Part shown: piece after piece, positions 53,263 through 62,470 of the stretch
Layout of the letters: each line of letters opens with the position of its first letter
How positions within the stretch are numbered: the stretch's first letter is position 1
Assembly: GCA_025774805.1 (NCBI GenBank)
Contig: JALGZR010000003.1
Coordinates: 1-64,000 of the forward strand
Length of the DNA: 64,000 bases
Direction of reading: 5' to 3'
From: a bacterium
GTDB lineage: Bacteria > ARS69
Program-made: the position numbers and the translations under genes
Notes under the pieces: model-generated
What the model was told of the DNA's origin: nothing
The model's database searches: none
Seen by the model: the letters and a program-made list of their open reading frames with translations, nothing else

Positions 53263-55419
53263 ATGGAAGATCCCCGCATTCTCGTCGTTGATGACGAGAT
53301 CACTCTGTGCGTCTTCATTCAGGAGATCCTCGAAGAGAACGGCTGCCGGGTCGAAACCGCGAACTCCGCCGAAGAGGGGCTCGAGCTGCTCGACCGGAAC
53401 CGTTTCGACGTGGCCCTCCTCGACATCGTCCTCCCGAACATGAACGGTCTGCGCATGCTGGCCGAGATCAAGAAGCGCTCTCCGGAGACGGAAGTGCTGA
53501 TGATGACGAGCCATACGTCGGTGGAGACCGTGCTCGAGGCCATAAAGCACGGAGCCTACGACTACCTGCAGAAGCCCTTCGAAGAGATCGAAGAGGTTTG
53601 GATCAACGTGAAGCGGGCTCTCGAGAAGACGGAGCTCGCGGAGAGCAACAAGAGACTCCTCGAGGAGAAGGACGAGAGGAACCGGGCCCTCTCGGCCGCG
53701 GTGATGAGGCTCACGTCGTTCATCGACGCGGGCCGGGCCATGAGTGACTTCCAATCCCTGCCGCAGCTGCTGGACTTCTTCACCGGACTCGTGGCCAACG
53801 AGCTCGGCGTCGACCGTGCCTCCCTCATGCTCCTCGACGAAAGCTCCCAGGAGCTCAGGATCGTCGCGCACCGGGGGATCGAGGGGATCGATCCCGCTAC
53901 GGTTCGCGTCCCCGTCGGGCAGGGGATCGCCGGAACGGTCGCGAAGACGGGTCGGCACATTCTCGTGACGGATGCGGACCCACCGCAGGGGACCAGCCCC
54001 GACGGATTGCCGAACCTGTCCAGCTCCTTCATCTCCGCACCGATCGTGCTGTCGATCCCCATCAAGTCACGGACCGAGGTGCTCGGGGTGATCAACGTCA
54101 CGAACCGCCGCAGCTCCATCCCCTTCTCGGACGAAGACCTCGACTATCTGACCGGCATGACCGGTCAGCTCGCCGTTGCCGTCGAGCGGGCGAAGCACCT
54201 GCAGGACCTGCAAGAGGCCTACGAGTCTCTCAAAGCGACCCAGTACCAGCTGATTCTGTCCGAGCGTCTCAAGGCGGTCGGACAGATGGCGACCGGGGTC
54301 GCCCACGATTTCAACAACGACCTCAGTGTGATTCTGGGCAAGACCCAAATGGCCCTGCAGCGCCTGCAGAGCTCGGACCGGGCGGCTGTGGAGAAGGTCC
54401 GGGAGGATCTCGAGACGATCCGGAAGATCTCCATGCGGGGCGCGGAGATGATCAAGCGCGTCCAAAACTACACGCGGATCCGAAGGGACCGACCGCACAA
54501 GGGGGTCAATCTCAACACCGTCGTACGCGAGTCGGTGGAGATGTCCCGTCCGCGGTGGCGAGACGGTGCCGAGGCACGCGGTGTCAACATCGATCTCCGG
54601 TGCGAGTTCCGGAAGATCCCGCTCGTGGACGGCAACTTCCACGAGCTCACCCAGGTAGTGAGCAATCTCACCTTCAACGCCATCGAGGCGATGCCGGACG
54701 GAGGTTGTCTGACGTTCCGGACGTTTTCGGAGGAGGGCGACGTCGTCCTCGAGATCGAGGACACCGGCGTGGGAATGGACGAGACGACGAAGGAAAACCT
54801 CTTCCAACCGTTCCTGACGAACAAGGAGACCGGCAACGGGTTGGGGACGAGCATCGTCTACGGAATCGTGACCCGTCACAAGGGGAAGATCGAGGTCGAG
54901 ACCGAACTCGGACGGGGCACAACCTTCCGCATCCGACTGCCCGTGGCCGAGACCCTCTCCCCCCGGGCCACGGCGGCGCCGGCCGTCGAGCGGTCGCCCG
55001 AGCGGTCGCCCGAGCGGTCGCCCGAGTGGTCGCCCGAGGGCTCCCGTCCCGCGAGGATTCTGCTCGTCGAGGACGAGAAGCTGGTGCGGGAGACCCTCGC
55101 CGAGATGCTCGATGCGGATGGTCACACGGTGAAGGACTTCGCCGAGGGTCGGGAGGCGGTGTCCGGACTGCAGAGGAATACATTCGACCTGGTGATCACC
55201 GATCTGAATATGCCCGAGATGTCGGGCCTCGATGTGGCCCGGGCCGTGAGAAGCGTGGACCCCGACGTCCCGATCGTCCTTCTCAGCGGATGGGCCGTGC
55301 AAATGGAAGAGGAGCGACTCCGCGAATCGGGGATCGAACTCATGCTGACGAAGCCGTGCTCGTTCGAAACGCTCTCCAGCACGGTTCGGCGGGCCATTCG
55401 GCCTCGCGCCGGAGTCTGA
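53263..55419 (+). CDS. Hybrid histidine kinase: REC-GAF-HK-REC
   Basis: 718 residues, soluble. N-terminal REC (about 5-120, ILVVDDEITLC, phospho-Asp in LLDIVLPNMNGL, KPFEE); GAF (about 155-310, ELGVDRASLMLLDESSQE, VPVGQGIAGTVAKTGRHIL); coiled linker; kinase core with H-box GVAHDFNNDLSVILGKTQMA, N-box NLTFNAIEAMPDGG, DTGVGMD and GNGLGTSIVYG; a linker of four SPE(R/W) repeats; and a C-terminal REC (about 600-715, LLVEDEKLVR, ITDLNMPEMSG, TKPCS). It can receive phosphate through the front REC and pass it to the rear one. No membrane helix or DNA-binding domain. It precedes the surface-protein cluster by 159 bp. Confidence 0.92.
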   Translation: MEDPRILVVDDEITLCVFIQEILEENGCRVETANSAEEGLELLDRNRFDVALLDIVLPNMNGLRMLAEIKKRSPETEVLMMTSHTSVETVLEAIKHGAYDYLQKPFEEIEEVWINVKRALEKTELAESNKRLLEEKDERNRALSAAVMRLTSFIDAGRAMSDFQSLPQLLDFFTGLVANELGVDRASLMLLDESSQELRIVAHRGIEGIDPATVRVPVGQGIAGTVAKTGRHILVTDADPPQGTSPDGLPNLSSSFISAPIVLSIPIKSRTEVLGVINVTNRRSSIPFSDEDLDYLTGMTGQLAVAVERAKHLQDLQEAYESLKATQYQLILSERLKAVGQMATGVAHDFNNDLSVILGKTQMALQRLQSSDRAAVEKVREDLETIRKISMRGAEMIKRVQNYTRIRRDRPHKGVNLNTVVRESVEMSRPRWRDGAEARGVNIDLRCEFRKIPLVDGNFHELTQVVSNLTFNAIEAMPDGGCLTFRTFSEEGDVVLEIEDTGVGMDETTKENLFQPFLTNKETGNGLGTSIVYGIVTRHKGKIEVETELGRGTTFRIRLPVAETLSPRATAAPAVERSPERSPERSPEWSPEGSRPARILLVEDEKLVRETLAEMLDADGHTVKDFAEGREAVSGLQRNTFDLVITDLNMPEMSGLDVARAVRSVDPDVPIVLLSGWAVQMEEERLRESGIELMLTKPCSFETLSSTVRRAIRPRAGV
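54991..55038 (+). repeat. 12-bp tandem repeat, four units, inside the hybrid kinase gene
   Basis: CGGTCGCCCGAG three times and once with a C-to-T first base, encoding RSPE-RSPE-RSPE-WSPE in the linker before the C-terminal REC. Being in frame, copy-number change would alter linker length without breaking the protein. Confidence 0.9.
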
Positions 55420-55578
55420 CGCCATGAGAGATGGCGAGGAGGTGTCATCCGCCAGGAGATCACGCACGGCCCGGCCGATCGATGAAAGGCTTTCCGCAAG
55501 AACCCGCCCCGCCGTGAGGCGGCGCTCCGCGAACGACGCCACAACCACCGCTCATCCGAGTGAAGGAGGAAAACTGTA

Positions 55579-56154
55579 GTGAGAGTGAAACTCGCTCACC
55601 CGGAGTCCTGGATCCCGCTGGGGATGGCGCTGCTCATCGGCGCCGGAGGGCTCTCCCCCGGATCGGCGTACGCCGCCGACAACACCGCGACCGGTGACAT
55701 CGCCGGTGTGGGCGCCGACCTCACGGACTCGAACATCTTCACGGTGAATCTGAGTACGTTGGCGCTGGTGAAGACCGCATTTCTGACCGACGGGACTCAG
55801 CTCACCTCCGGCGATGCGGTGCCCTCCGGCACGCTCGTCCGCTTCATGATCTACATCGACAACCCGACGGCCGTGGACGTCAGCGACGTCAACGTGCAGG
55901 ACGTCCTGGATCCGACGTTCACCTACCAGGCCGGCACGATCAAGGTGGACAACTCACAGGCGACCGGGGCGACCGAGGCGGCGATCTACGCGGCCGTGAA
56001 CGCGACCGGAGCCCTGGACGACGCCGTCGATCTCGTCGACGTGGCCGGAATCACCGGCGCGACGGTCAGTGCCGGCAGCAGTGCGGGCAACCAGCAGCTC
56101 GACATTCTCGCCAGCCGTGTGTGGGCGATGCTGATCGAGGTGCGCGTCCAGTAG
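55579..56154 (+). CDS. Secreted DUF11-like surface protein 1
   Basis: 191 residues. Signal peptide about 1-33 (PLGMALLIGAGGLSPGSAYA). The mature chain is one DUF11-like beta-sandwich: FTVNLSTLALVKTAFLTDGT, VRFMIYIDNPTAVDVSDVNV and QDVLDPTFTYQAGTIKVDNS. DUF11-type domains are repeat units of large surface proteins; here one is encoded as a stand-alone secreted protein. The start is GTG with AAGGAGG upstream. A 16-bp palindrome lies 4 bp past the stop. It is paralogous to the next gene and to the N-terminal part of the giant protein after that, so all three may assemble together at the surface. Confidence 0.8.
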   Translation: MRVKLAHPESWIPLGMALLIGAGGLSPGSAYAADNTATGDIAGVGADLTDSNIFTVNLSTLALVKTAFLTDGTQLTSGDAVPSGTLVRFMIYIDNPTAVDVSDVNVQDVLDPTFTYQAGTIKVDNSQATGATEAAIYAAVNATGALDDAVDLVDVAGITGATVSAGSSAGNQQLDILASRVWAMLIEVRVQ

Positions 56155-56157
56155 CGA

Positions 56158-56173
56158 TCGATTCGCGAATCGA
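56158..56173. promoter_or_regulatory. Perfect 16-bp palindrome between the two DUF11-like genes
   Basis: TCGATTCGCGAATCGA lies 4 bp after the stop of the first gene and 84 bp before the second. It could be an operator, an attenuator or a processing site; there is no U-tract. Confidence 0.45.
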
Positions 56174-56256
56174 GCGATCGGTCGGAGGGCGAGATCGTCT
56201 CGCCACGTGACTCGAGCGCTCGTGGGTACGCAGAGTACGGGACGGCGCGGGAGACG

Positions 56257-56862
56257 ATGAACCTTCGTCATTGCGTTCTGATCGTCCCGATCCTCTTGTT
56301 CGGATCGCTGATCGCATGGACGCCACCTCCCGCCGGTGCCGCGACGAACGCGGCCGTGGGCGGAATCGGTGGCGTCAACAACGGCACGATCCAGAACGGG
56401 GACGGGACCGGACCTGCTCAGTTCACGGTCGATTCGGTGGATCTCGCACTGGTGAAACAGGCGCGTGATCTGAACGGTGTCGTGTTGCCACCCGGCGCCG
56501 GCGTGAGACCGGGTCAGCAGATCTACTTCGTCCTCTACGTCGACAACCCGACCGTCTACCCGTCCGACGACCTCCGCATCTCGGACGTCCTCAACGAGGC
56601 CCAGTTCACCTACGTCCCCGGAACTCTGGAGACGACCCAGGTCACCGACGGTTCGCCGGATGCGACGATCTGGGCGGGAACTTGGACTCCGCTGACGGAC
56701 TCCATCGGCATTCCCGACGACACCGCATCGTTCATCGACACGGTGGCGCCGACCGGGCCGAATCTCCTCAGCATCGGCGCGGTGCCCGGGCAGTCCAACA
56801 TGGTTGTGACGTTGCCCGGCAGTACCCTCGTTGCCTTCCGCTTCCTGGTCACGGTGAACTGA
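56257..56862 (+). CDS. Secreted DUF11-like surface protein 2
   Basis: 201 residues. Signal peptide about 1-28 (IVPILLFGSLIAWTPPPAGA). The mature part parallels the preceding protein: QFTVDSVDLALVKQARDLNG, IYFVLYVDNPTVYPSDDLRI and SDVLNEAQFTYVPGTLETTQ, then a Thr/Asp-rich C-terminal region ending FRFLVTVN. Both proteins share the layout LALVKxA...Y(I/V)DNPT...SDV...FTYxxGT. GGGAG before ATG. Its stop codon overlaps the ATG of the giant OmpA/barrel gene by one base, so translation is coupled and the products may be partners. Confidence 0.8.
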   Translation: MNLRHCVLIVPILLFGSLIAWTPPPAGAATNAAVGGIGGVNNGTIQNGDGTGPAQFTVDSVDLALVKQARDLNGVVLPPGAGVRPGQQIYFVLYVDNPTVYPSDDLRISDVLNEAQFTYVPGTLETTQVTDGSPDATIWAGTWTPLTDSIGIPDDTASFIDTVAPTGPNLLSIGAVPGQSNMVVTLPGSTLVAFRFLVTVN

Positions 56863-59800
56863 TGAGAACACGTCGGAACACACGGGCCGCGAGGATGCGG
56901 ATACTCGGCCGGAGCGGGGTCATCGTTCTGCTCTGGCTCATCGCGGCGGCGGGGACTTCCGATCCCGCGCACGCGCAAAATCTCCAGAACGCCGCCACCG
57001 GAAGCCTGGGAGGGCACGCACTCGATCCCACCCGGGCGATCGTCACGCTGACCCGCGTGGGAACCGTTGCCACCTCCGCCGCGGCGGAGATCAACCCCGG
57101 GGTCGTCCTCGCGGACGGTCCTGCATCCCTGACCTATGATCTCCTGCCGTCCATCGGATCGGAAGATGTGGGCCTGACCCAGCTGTCGATCACGATTCCG
57201 GCCGGCTTCACCAACGCCACCGTGACCGATGTGATCGTGGGCGGCACGCCCCTGATCGCGGAATGCCCGGTTCCGGGACCGGGCGGCTACTGCGCCCAGG
57301 TCGTGGACTCCTTGCTGACCGTGGACCTCGGATCGGGAATCACGACGAACCTGACGAACATCCGGGTGGAGATCGACGCCCGTGCGCCCTCCGTGGCCGG
57401 CTCGGGCCGCTTCTCCTCGGTCCTCGCCAACGGAGACCTCACGTTGGCGGCCACGCCGGGAGATGCGGACGGCGTCGCCGACAACACGAACAACGTCGTG
57501 GTCGAGGTCGTCGAGTCCCAGGGGATCGTCCTGGAGCTCGACCATCTCGCCCGGAAATCCACCGCGCTCGTCGGCGAGATCGTTCCCTACACCGTGGCCA
57601 TCCGGAACACGGTGGCCTCCGACGTGGACTCCGTGAACATCGAAGTCCGGATTCCGCCCGGGTTCAAGTACGTCGACGAGAGCGCCCGGCTCAATGGAGG
57701 CGCGGCCGCGGCCACGGTCGACGCGGACGGGTTGCGCGTCCCGATCGGAGACGTTCCTGCCCTCACCGATGACAACGGCAACGGAACCGCGGACCCGGGC
57801 GAGGCCGGTCACCGGTCGTTGACGTACCAGCTCGTCATCGGCGCCGGAGCGCACCCCGGAATCTACGTGGGCCGGGCGATCGCCAGGGACTACTGCGACG
57901 TCTGCGTCATTTCCAACGAGGCGGAAGCGGGCGTCGAGGTCGCCGTCGATCCCGACTTCGACCTGGGAACGATCATCGGAAAGGTCTTCCACGATCGGAA
58001 CGACGACGGATGGCAGGATCCCGGCGAGGACGGTGTCGCCGGGGCGGTGGTTGCGTTGGACGACGGGTCCTACGCGATCACCGACGAGCACGGCCGATAC
58101 CATTTCCCCGTTGTCGAGCCCGGCCATCGACTCCTGAAGATCGACCACGGGCGCACTGCCGGAGTGAGCGAGTCCACGACCGATGAGAGCCTGATCATCC
58201 GGGTCACCCCGGGACTTCTCGCGAAGGCGAACTTTGGAATCCACATCCGACGCGAGACCGAATCGATCGGGAAGGCCGAGACCGAGGGAGTGGCGATCGT
58301 GCGCGAGACTGGCGACAACGCGATCGAGGTCTACGGCAACGCACGCATGCCGTCCCTCGTGATCAACGGGAGAGCGGTTCCGCTTCCCTCGAGTGAAGTC
58401 CTGATGCGTCAGGGGGACCGGGAAGACGTCCTGGAGATCAACGGCTCCGAGCTCGAAGAGCCCGTGAGGTTCGAGCTCACCCTGGACTCCCGGGAAGAGA
58501 CCGACCGCTGGACCCTGAGGATCCACGGATCGACGGGCGAGGTGATGCGCACGATGGAGGGGGACGGTCCGCTCCCGAAAGCCCTCTCTTGGGACGGCAG
58601 GGCGGACGACGGGTATCTGCCGAGGCCGGGCGACATCGGAACGTACCAGCTCCACGTCGAGTTCGCGGACGGCACGCGGATCACGAGCCCCCGCCGGTTC
58701 TTCGGAGTCGACCGGACGTCGGTGATCTCCTTCCGCCTCACCGGGGACGCATTCGAGTCGAACCGCACGCAGCTCAGCCGGGCGGCCATGACTTCGTTGA
58801 CGGAGGCGGCTCCGATCCTCCGGGAGCACCCGGACGAGAGGATCGTGATCGAGGGACACACGGACAACGTGGGATCACGCGAGCACAACTTGGAGCTCTC
58901 GTACGGACGGGCCAAGGCCGCATACGACTTTCTCACGGGGGAAATGGGACTCCCCACCGATCAGTTCGTCATCCGCGGTCGGGGACCGGATCGCCCGGTC
59001 GCCTCCAATGAGCTTCCGGACGGACGAGCGCTCAACCGGCGCGTCGAGATCAAGGCCGAGCTCGCCGAGGTCGAGAACGCGCAGGTGCGCGACCAGTTCC
59101 GCACCGAGGCCCGCGTCGAAATCAACGACAGTCCCATCGAGATCGGATCCCTCGGTCGGTTCACCGCCCGGATCGACGACATCTCGGTGCGAGAGCTCAC
59201 GGTCGTCATGTCCGATTCCCGAGGACAATCCGTCGAGACGAGGATTCCGATCCCCCACTTCGAGATCCTGGAGCCCGCGGGGATTCGCATGCTGCCGCAG
59301 GACGCGGTCGACACTTCCTGGATCCGACAGGCGTCGACCGGAGAGGCCGAGCCCGGGCCGAGTCCCATCGCCCTCATGACGGGCCTGGCGGGAAGGACCG
59401 ATCCCGGGAACGTAGTGGAGATCGACGGCGTCGAGGTGCCCCTTTCGGAGGACGGATCCATCGAAACCGTCTTCCCGCTGACCGGTCTTAGGAACACGTT
59501 CACGATCCAGATCCGCAACGCGGAGGGTTATTCCCGGATCGTCGATCTGATCGTCGATGTCACGACCGAGGACGAGTTCGGAGAGAAGTGGATCCACAGC
59601 GACGCCATCCCCGATCTCGAGATCGACCTGCCGCCAGCCGGCGAGCCGTTGCGCTCGGCCCAACTCCTCTTGACCGGATCCACCGACCCCTCGAACCGCG
59701 TCAAGGCGAACGGACAGACGATCGCGGTCGATGAGCAGGGACGGCTCCAGGGAACCGTCGACCTGCCGCACGGCAAGAGCAGACTGCTCGTCGAGGTCAC

Positions 59801-62468
59801 GGATCCGCGGGGTCGAACGGGCACCGTCGAGCGGGAGGTAGAAGTGCTCGAGACCGAGATCTTCCTGCTGGCCTTTGCCGACGGCACGATCGGCCACATG
59901 AAGGGCGACGGAAGGTTTGAAGCCGCGGGCTTGGACGAGGCCGACGACTTCTACACCGAGGGTCGTCTGGCCTACTACCTGAAGGGAAGGGTGGCCGGAC
60001 GATACCTGATCACCTCCGCCCTGGACACCGGCCGGGAGGAGTTCGATTCCCTCTTCAAGGACTTCGGGGCCGACGAGACGCGCCGACTGCTGCGCAATCT
60101 CGACCCGGACAAGCTCTACCCCGTCTACGGAGACGCCAGCACGGTCGTCTACGACACGGAGACGCAGGGCGAGTTCTTCCTCGCCGTGCAGAGCGAGGAC
60201 ATTGATGCGCTTCTCGGGAACTACGCCCTGAACCTGTCCGACACGGAGCTCTCGGCCTACCACCGGACGCTCTACGGCGGCAGGATCGCCTACGAGTCCC
60301 TCTCGCGGACCCGTTACGGCGCGCCTGATTCGCGGGTCGTCCTCTTCGGGGCGGAGCAGAGACACGTCCACGCCCGCAACGAGCTGCGAGCGGTTGGAGG
60401 ATCCATCTACTACCTGCGCCACCGGGACGTGATCGAGGGAAGCGAGCAGATCGCCCTGGTCGTTCGCGACAAGAACACCGGCCTGATTCTCAGCCGGGAC
60501 CCGCAGCGCCGGAACCGCGACTACACGATCAAGTATCCCGAGGGTCGGGTCGTCTTCCGCCGTCCGATCACGAGTGTCGTCCTCGATGGAACGCTCGTGG
60601 ATCAGGACCTTCTGTCGGGGAACCCGGTCTACATCCAGGTCGACTACGAGGCCCGAATGGGGTCCTTCGAGAAGAACGGGGGCGGCGCGCGGGCCCGTCA
60701 GCAGATCGGTGACCACGTGGCGGTGGGAGGAACCTGGATCGACGACGAGCAGGCGGCGGCGTCCTACGAGCTGCACGGCGTGGATTCCGAGATACGGATC
60801 GGGGAGGGAAACCGCCTGACGGCCGAGTACGCCGAGAGCGAGGGAAGCGACGCTCTGACCTGGATCAGCGAGGACGGGGGGCTCACGTATGCCGAGGCCT
60901 CGATCGACGATGCCATCGACGGGTCGGCCTGGAAGGTCGCCCTCGAGCTCGACGTCGGCGAGTGGTTCGACCGGCCCGACCGATTCCACCTGACCGGGTA
61001 CTACAAGGACCTGGAGCCCGGCTTCGCCTCCAGCGGGAACCTCCTGGAACGGGGAACGGAGAAGGCCGGCGGGACGGCACGGGTCCGGATGACCGAGGCC
61101 AACACCTTGGCGCTCCGGGTCGCCCACGACCGCCTGAAGGACGGGTCCGCCTCCCCGGGCACCCCCGGGCGCTCTTCGACGGCCTCTGTTCAGTGGGATC
61201 ACCGCCGGGAGCGTTGGGAGGCCTCCGCGGAGTACTTCGAGAAGAGGCTCGAGGATTCCTCCGGCCGGTCTCTGGAGGACATTCGATACGCGGCGGCCCG
61301 GATCGCCGCGAACGCGACCGACGACCTGCGCGGTCACCTGGAGCACCAGCAGACGCTGTCGGGACCGGACAACGACCAGACGACGCTCGGCGTGCAGTAC
61401 CGAATCCTCTCCACCCTCTCGCTCGACTTGCAGGGCACGGAGGGCGCGCGGGGTCGGTCCGCGCAGGCGGGCGCGATCCTCGAGGCGGACGGGAGCCGTG
61501 TCTACGTCTCGGAACGAATGCTCGAGGACCGGACCGGCGCCACCGGGGCCATGACCGTCCTGGGGGCCGAGACGCGCCCGGACCCGTCGAGCCGCGTGTA
61601 CACGGAGTACCAGTGGGATCACTCCGGTCCCCGAGACCGGACGATTTCCCTCTTGGGTGCCCAGAGGGAGTGGAACGTTCGCAGGGGATTCCGCTTCGTC
61701 ACCGGCGGAGAGCTGTCCGAGATCGACGCGGGCCCTCAGAACTCCAAGCGCGCGAGCCTGGCGGCCAGCGCGGCGCACTCGGGGATTCGAGGCGTCTCGG
61801 CGGTCTCTCGTCACGAGATTCGCTACGAAACGGGTTCCACCGAGCGCGTTCAGTACTTCACGTCGAGCCGCCTCGAGCTCCGTGTCACTCCCGATTTCAC
61901 CCTCCTCGGGAGCTACCGCTACAGCCGCACGCGGGACCGAGACATGGCGCTCGTCGAGGCACGACTCAACGAGGGGAGCGTCGGTATCGCGTATCGCCCG
62001 GTCCGGGACGACCGATTGAACGGCATGGTGCGCTACACTCACCTGGCTGACCGTCGTCCCGATCTCGCGGGTGACGCCCCCCCGGCGAATCGACGGATGG
62101 ACGTGGTGTCCCTGGAGGGCATCTACGAAGTGCACCCCCGCATCCAGTGGTCGGCCAAGGGCGCCACCCGGATACTGGACGAGGCGTTCGTCGCCGTTCC
62201 CTCCGTTCGAACCCGCACGTATCTCGGAATCCAGCGGGCGGACTTCACCCTCTACGATCCGATCGACTTGGGTGTCGAGTACCGACTCCTTCACCAGAGA
62301 GAGGCGGACGACACCCGTCAGGGGTGGGTGTTCGAGCTCTCTCGTCGCTTCGGCGATCGTCTCCGGCTCGGAGCGGGATACAACTTCAGCGACCTCTCGG
62401 ACAACGAGTTCTCGACCAACGACTACTCGGTCCGTGGCGCGTACGTCCGCGTCCAGGGGAAGTACTAG
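56862..62468 (+). CDS. Giant outer-membrane protein: DUF11, SdrD-B-like, OmpA and beta-barrel domains
   Basis: 1,868 residues. Signal peptide about 1-39; DUF11-like beta-sandwiches (about 45-365), where VGEIVPYTVAIRN is typical; an SdrD-B/CnaB-like domain (about 370-460: GKVFHDRNDDGWQDPGEDGV) with Asp-rich calcium-loop-like motifs; a long beta region; an OmpA-like peptidoglycan-binding domain (about 620-735: IVIEGHTDNVGSREHNLELS); further beta modules with SDPSNRV-type turns; and an ~870-residue C-terminal barrel from about 1000 (YPVYGDAST, YHRTLYGGRIAYESLSRTRY, GGSIYYLRHRDVIEGSEQIA) ending VRVQGKY with a terminal aromatic. It would span the outer membrane with an internal OmpA anchor. It overlaps gene 2 by one base and is 2 bp from the FecR-like gene. 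Confidence 0.88.
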   Translation: MRTRRNTRAARMRILGRSGVIVLLWLIAAAGTSDPAHAQNLQNAATGSLGGHALDPTRAIVTLTRVGTVATSAAAEINPGVVLADGPASLTYDLLPSIGSEDVGLTQLSITIPAGFTNATVTDVIVGGTPLIAECPVPGPGGYCAQVVDSLLTVDLGSGITTNLTNIRVEIDARAPSVAGSGRFSSVLANGDLTLAATPGDADGVADNTNNVVVEVVESQGIVLELDHLARKSTALVGEIVPYTVAIRNTVASDVDSVNIEVRIPPGFKYVDESARLNGGAAAATVDADGLRVPIGDVPALTDDNGNGTADPGEAGHRSLTYQLVIGAGAHPGIYVGRAIARDYCDVCVISNEAEAGVEVAVDPDFDLGTIIGKVFHDRNDDGWQDPGEDGVAGAVVALDDGSYAITDEHGRYHFPVVEPGHRLLKIDHGRTAGVSESTTDESLIIRVTPGLLAKANFGIHIRRETESIGKAETEGVAIVRETGDNAIEVYGNARMPSLVINGRAVPLPSSEVLMRQGDREDVLEINGSELEEPVRFELTLDSREETDRWTLRIHGSTGEVMRTMEGDGPLPKALSWDGRADDGYLPRPGDIGTYQLHVEFADGTRITSPRRFFGVDRTSVISFRLTGDAFESNRTQLSRAAMTSLTEAAPILREHPDERIVIEGHTDNVGSREHNLELSYGRAKAAYDFLTGEMGLPTDQFVIRGRGPDRPVASNELPDGRALNRRVEIKAELAEVENAQVRDQFRTEARVEINDSPIEIGSLGRFTARIDDISVRELTVVMSDSRGQSVETRIPIPHFEILEPAGIRMLPQDAVDTSWIRQASTGEAEPGPSPIALMTGLAGRTDPGNVVEIDGVEVPLSEDGSIETVFPLTGLRNTFTIQIRNAEGYSRIVDLIVDVTTEDEFGEKWIHSDAIPDLEIDLPPAGEPLRSAQLLLTGSTDPSNRVKANGQTIAVDEQGRLQGTVDLPHGKSRLLVEVTDPRGRTGTVEREVEVLETEIFLLAFADGTIGHMKGDGRFEAAGLDEADDFYTEGRLAYYLKGRVAGRYLITSALDTGREEFDSLFKDFGADETRRLLRNLDPDKLYPVYGDASTVVYDTETQGEFFLAVQSEDIDALLGNYALNLSDTELSAYHRTLYGGRIAYESLSRTRYGAPDSRVVLFGAEQRHVHARNELRAVGGSIYYLRHRDVIEGSEQIALVVRDKNTGLILSRDPQRRNRDYTIKYPEGRVVFRRPITSVVLDGTLVDQDLLSGNPVYIQVDYEARMGSFEKNGGGARARQQIGDHVAVGGTWIDDEQAAASYELHGVDSEIRIGEGNRLTAEYAESEGSDALTWISEDGGLTYAEASIDDAIDGSAWKVALELDVGEWFDRPDRFHLTGYYKDLEPGFASSGNLLERGTEKAGGTARVRMTEANTLALRVAHDRLKDGSASPGTPGRSSTASVQWDHRRERWEASAEYFEKRLEDSSGRSLEDIRYAAARIAANATDDLRGHLEHQQTLSGPDNDQTTLGVQYRILSTLSLDLQGTEGARGRSAQAGAILEADGSRVYVSERMLEDRTGATGAMTVLGAETRPDPSSRVYTEYQWDHSGPRDRTISLLGAQREWNVRRGFRFVTGGELSEIDAGPQNSKRASLAASAAHSGIRGVSAVSRHEIRYETGSTERVQYFTSSRLELRVTPDFTLLGSYRYSRTRDRDMALVEARLNEGSVGIAYRPVRDDRLNGMVRYTHLADRRPDLAGDAPPANRRMDVVSLEGIYEVHPRIQWSAKGATRILDEAFVAVPSVRTRTYLGIQRADFTLYDPIDLGVEYRLLHQREADDTRQGWVFELSRRFGDRLRLGAGYNFSDLSDNEFSTNDYSVRGAYVRVQGKY

Positions 62469-62470
62469 CC

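Noticed and set aside
54991-55038. Short tandem repeats considered as a CRISPR-like array
   Set aside because: Units are adjacent without spacers, in frame and inside a gene; no cas genes in the window.
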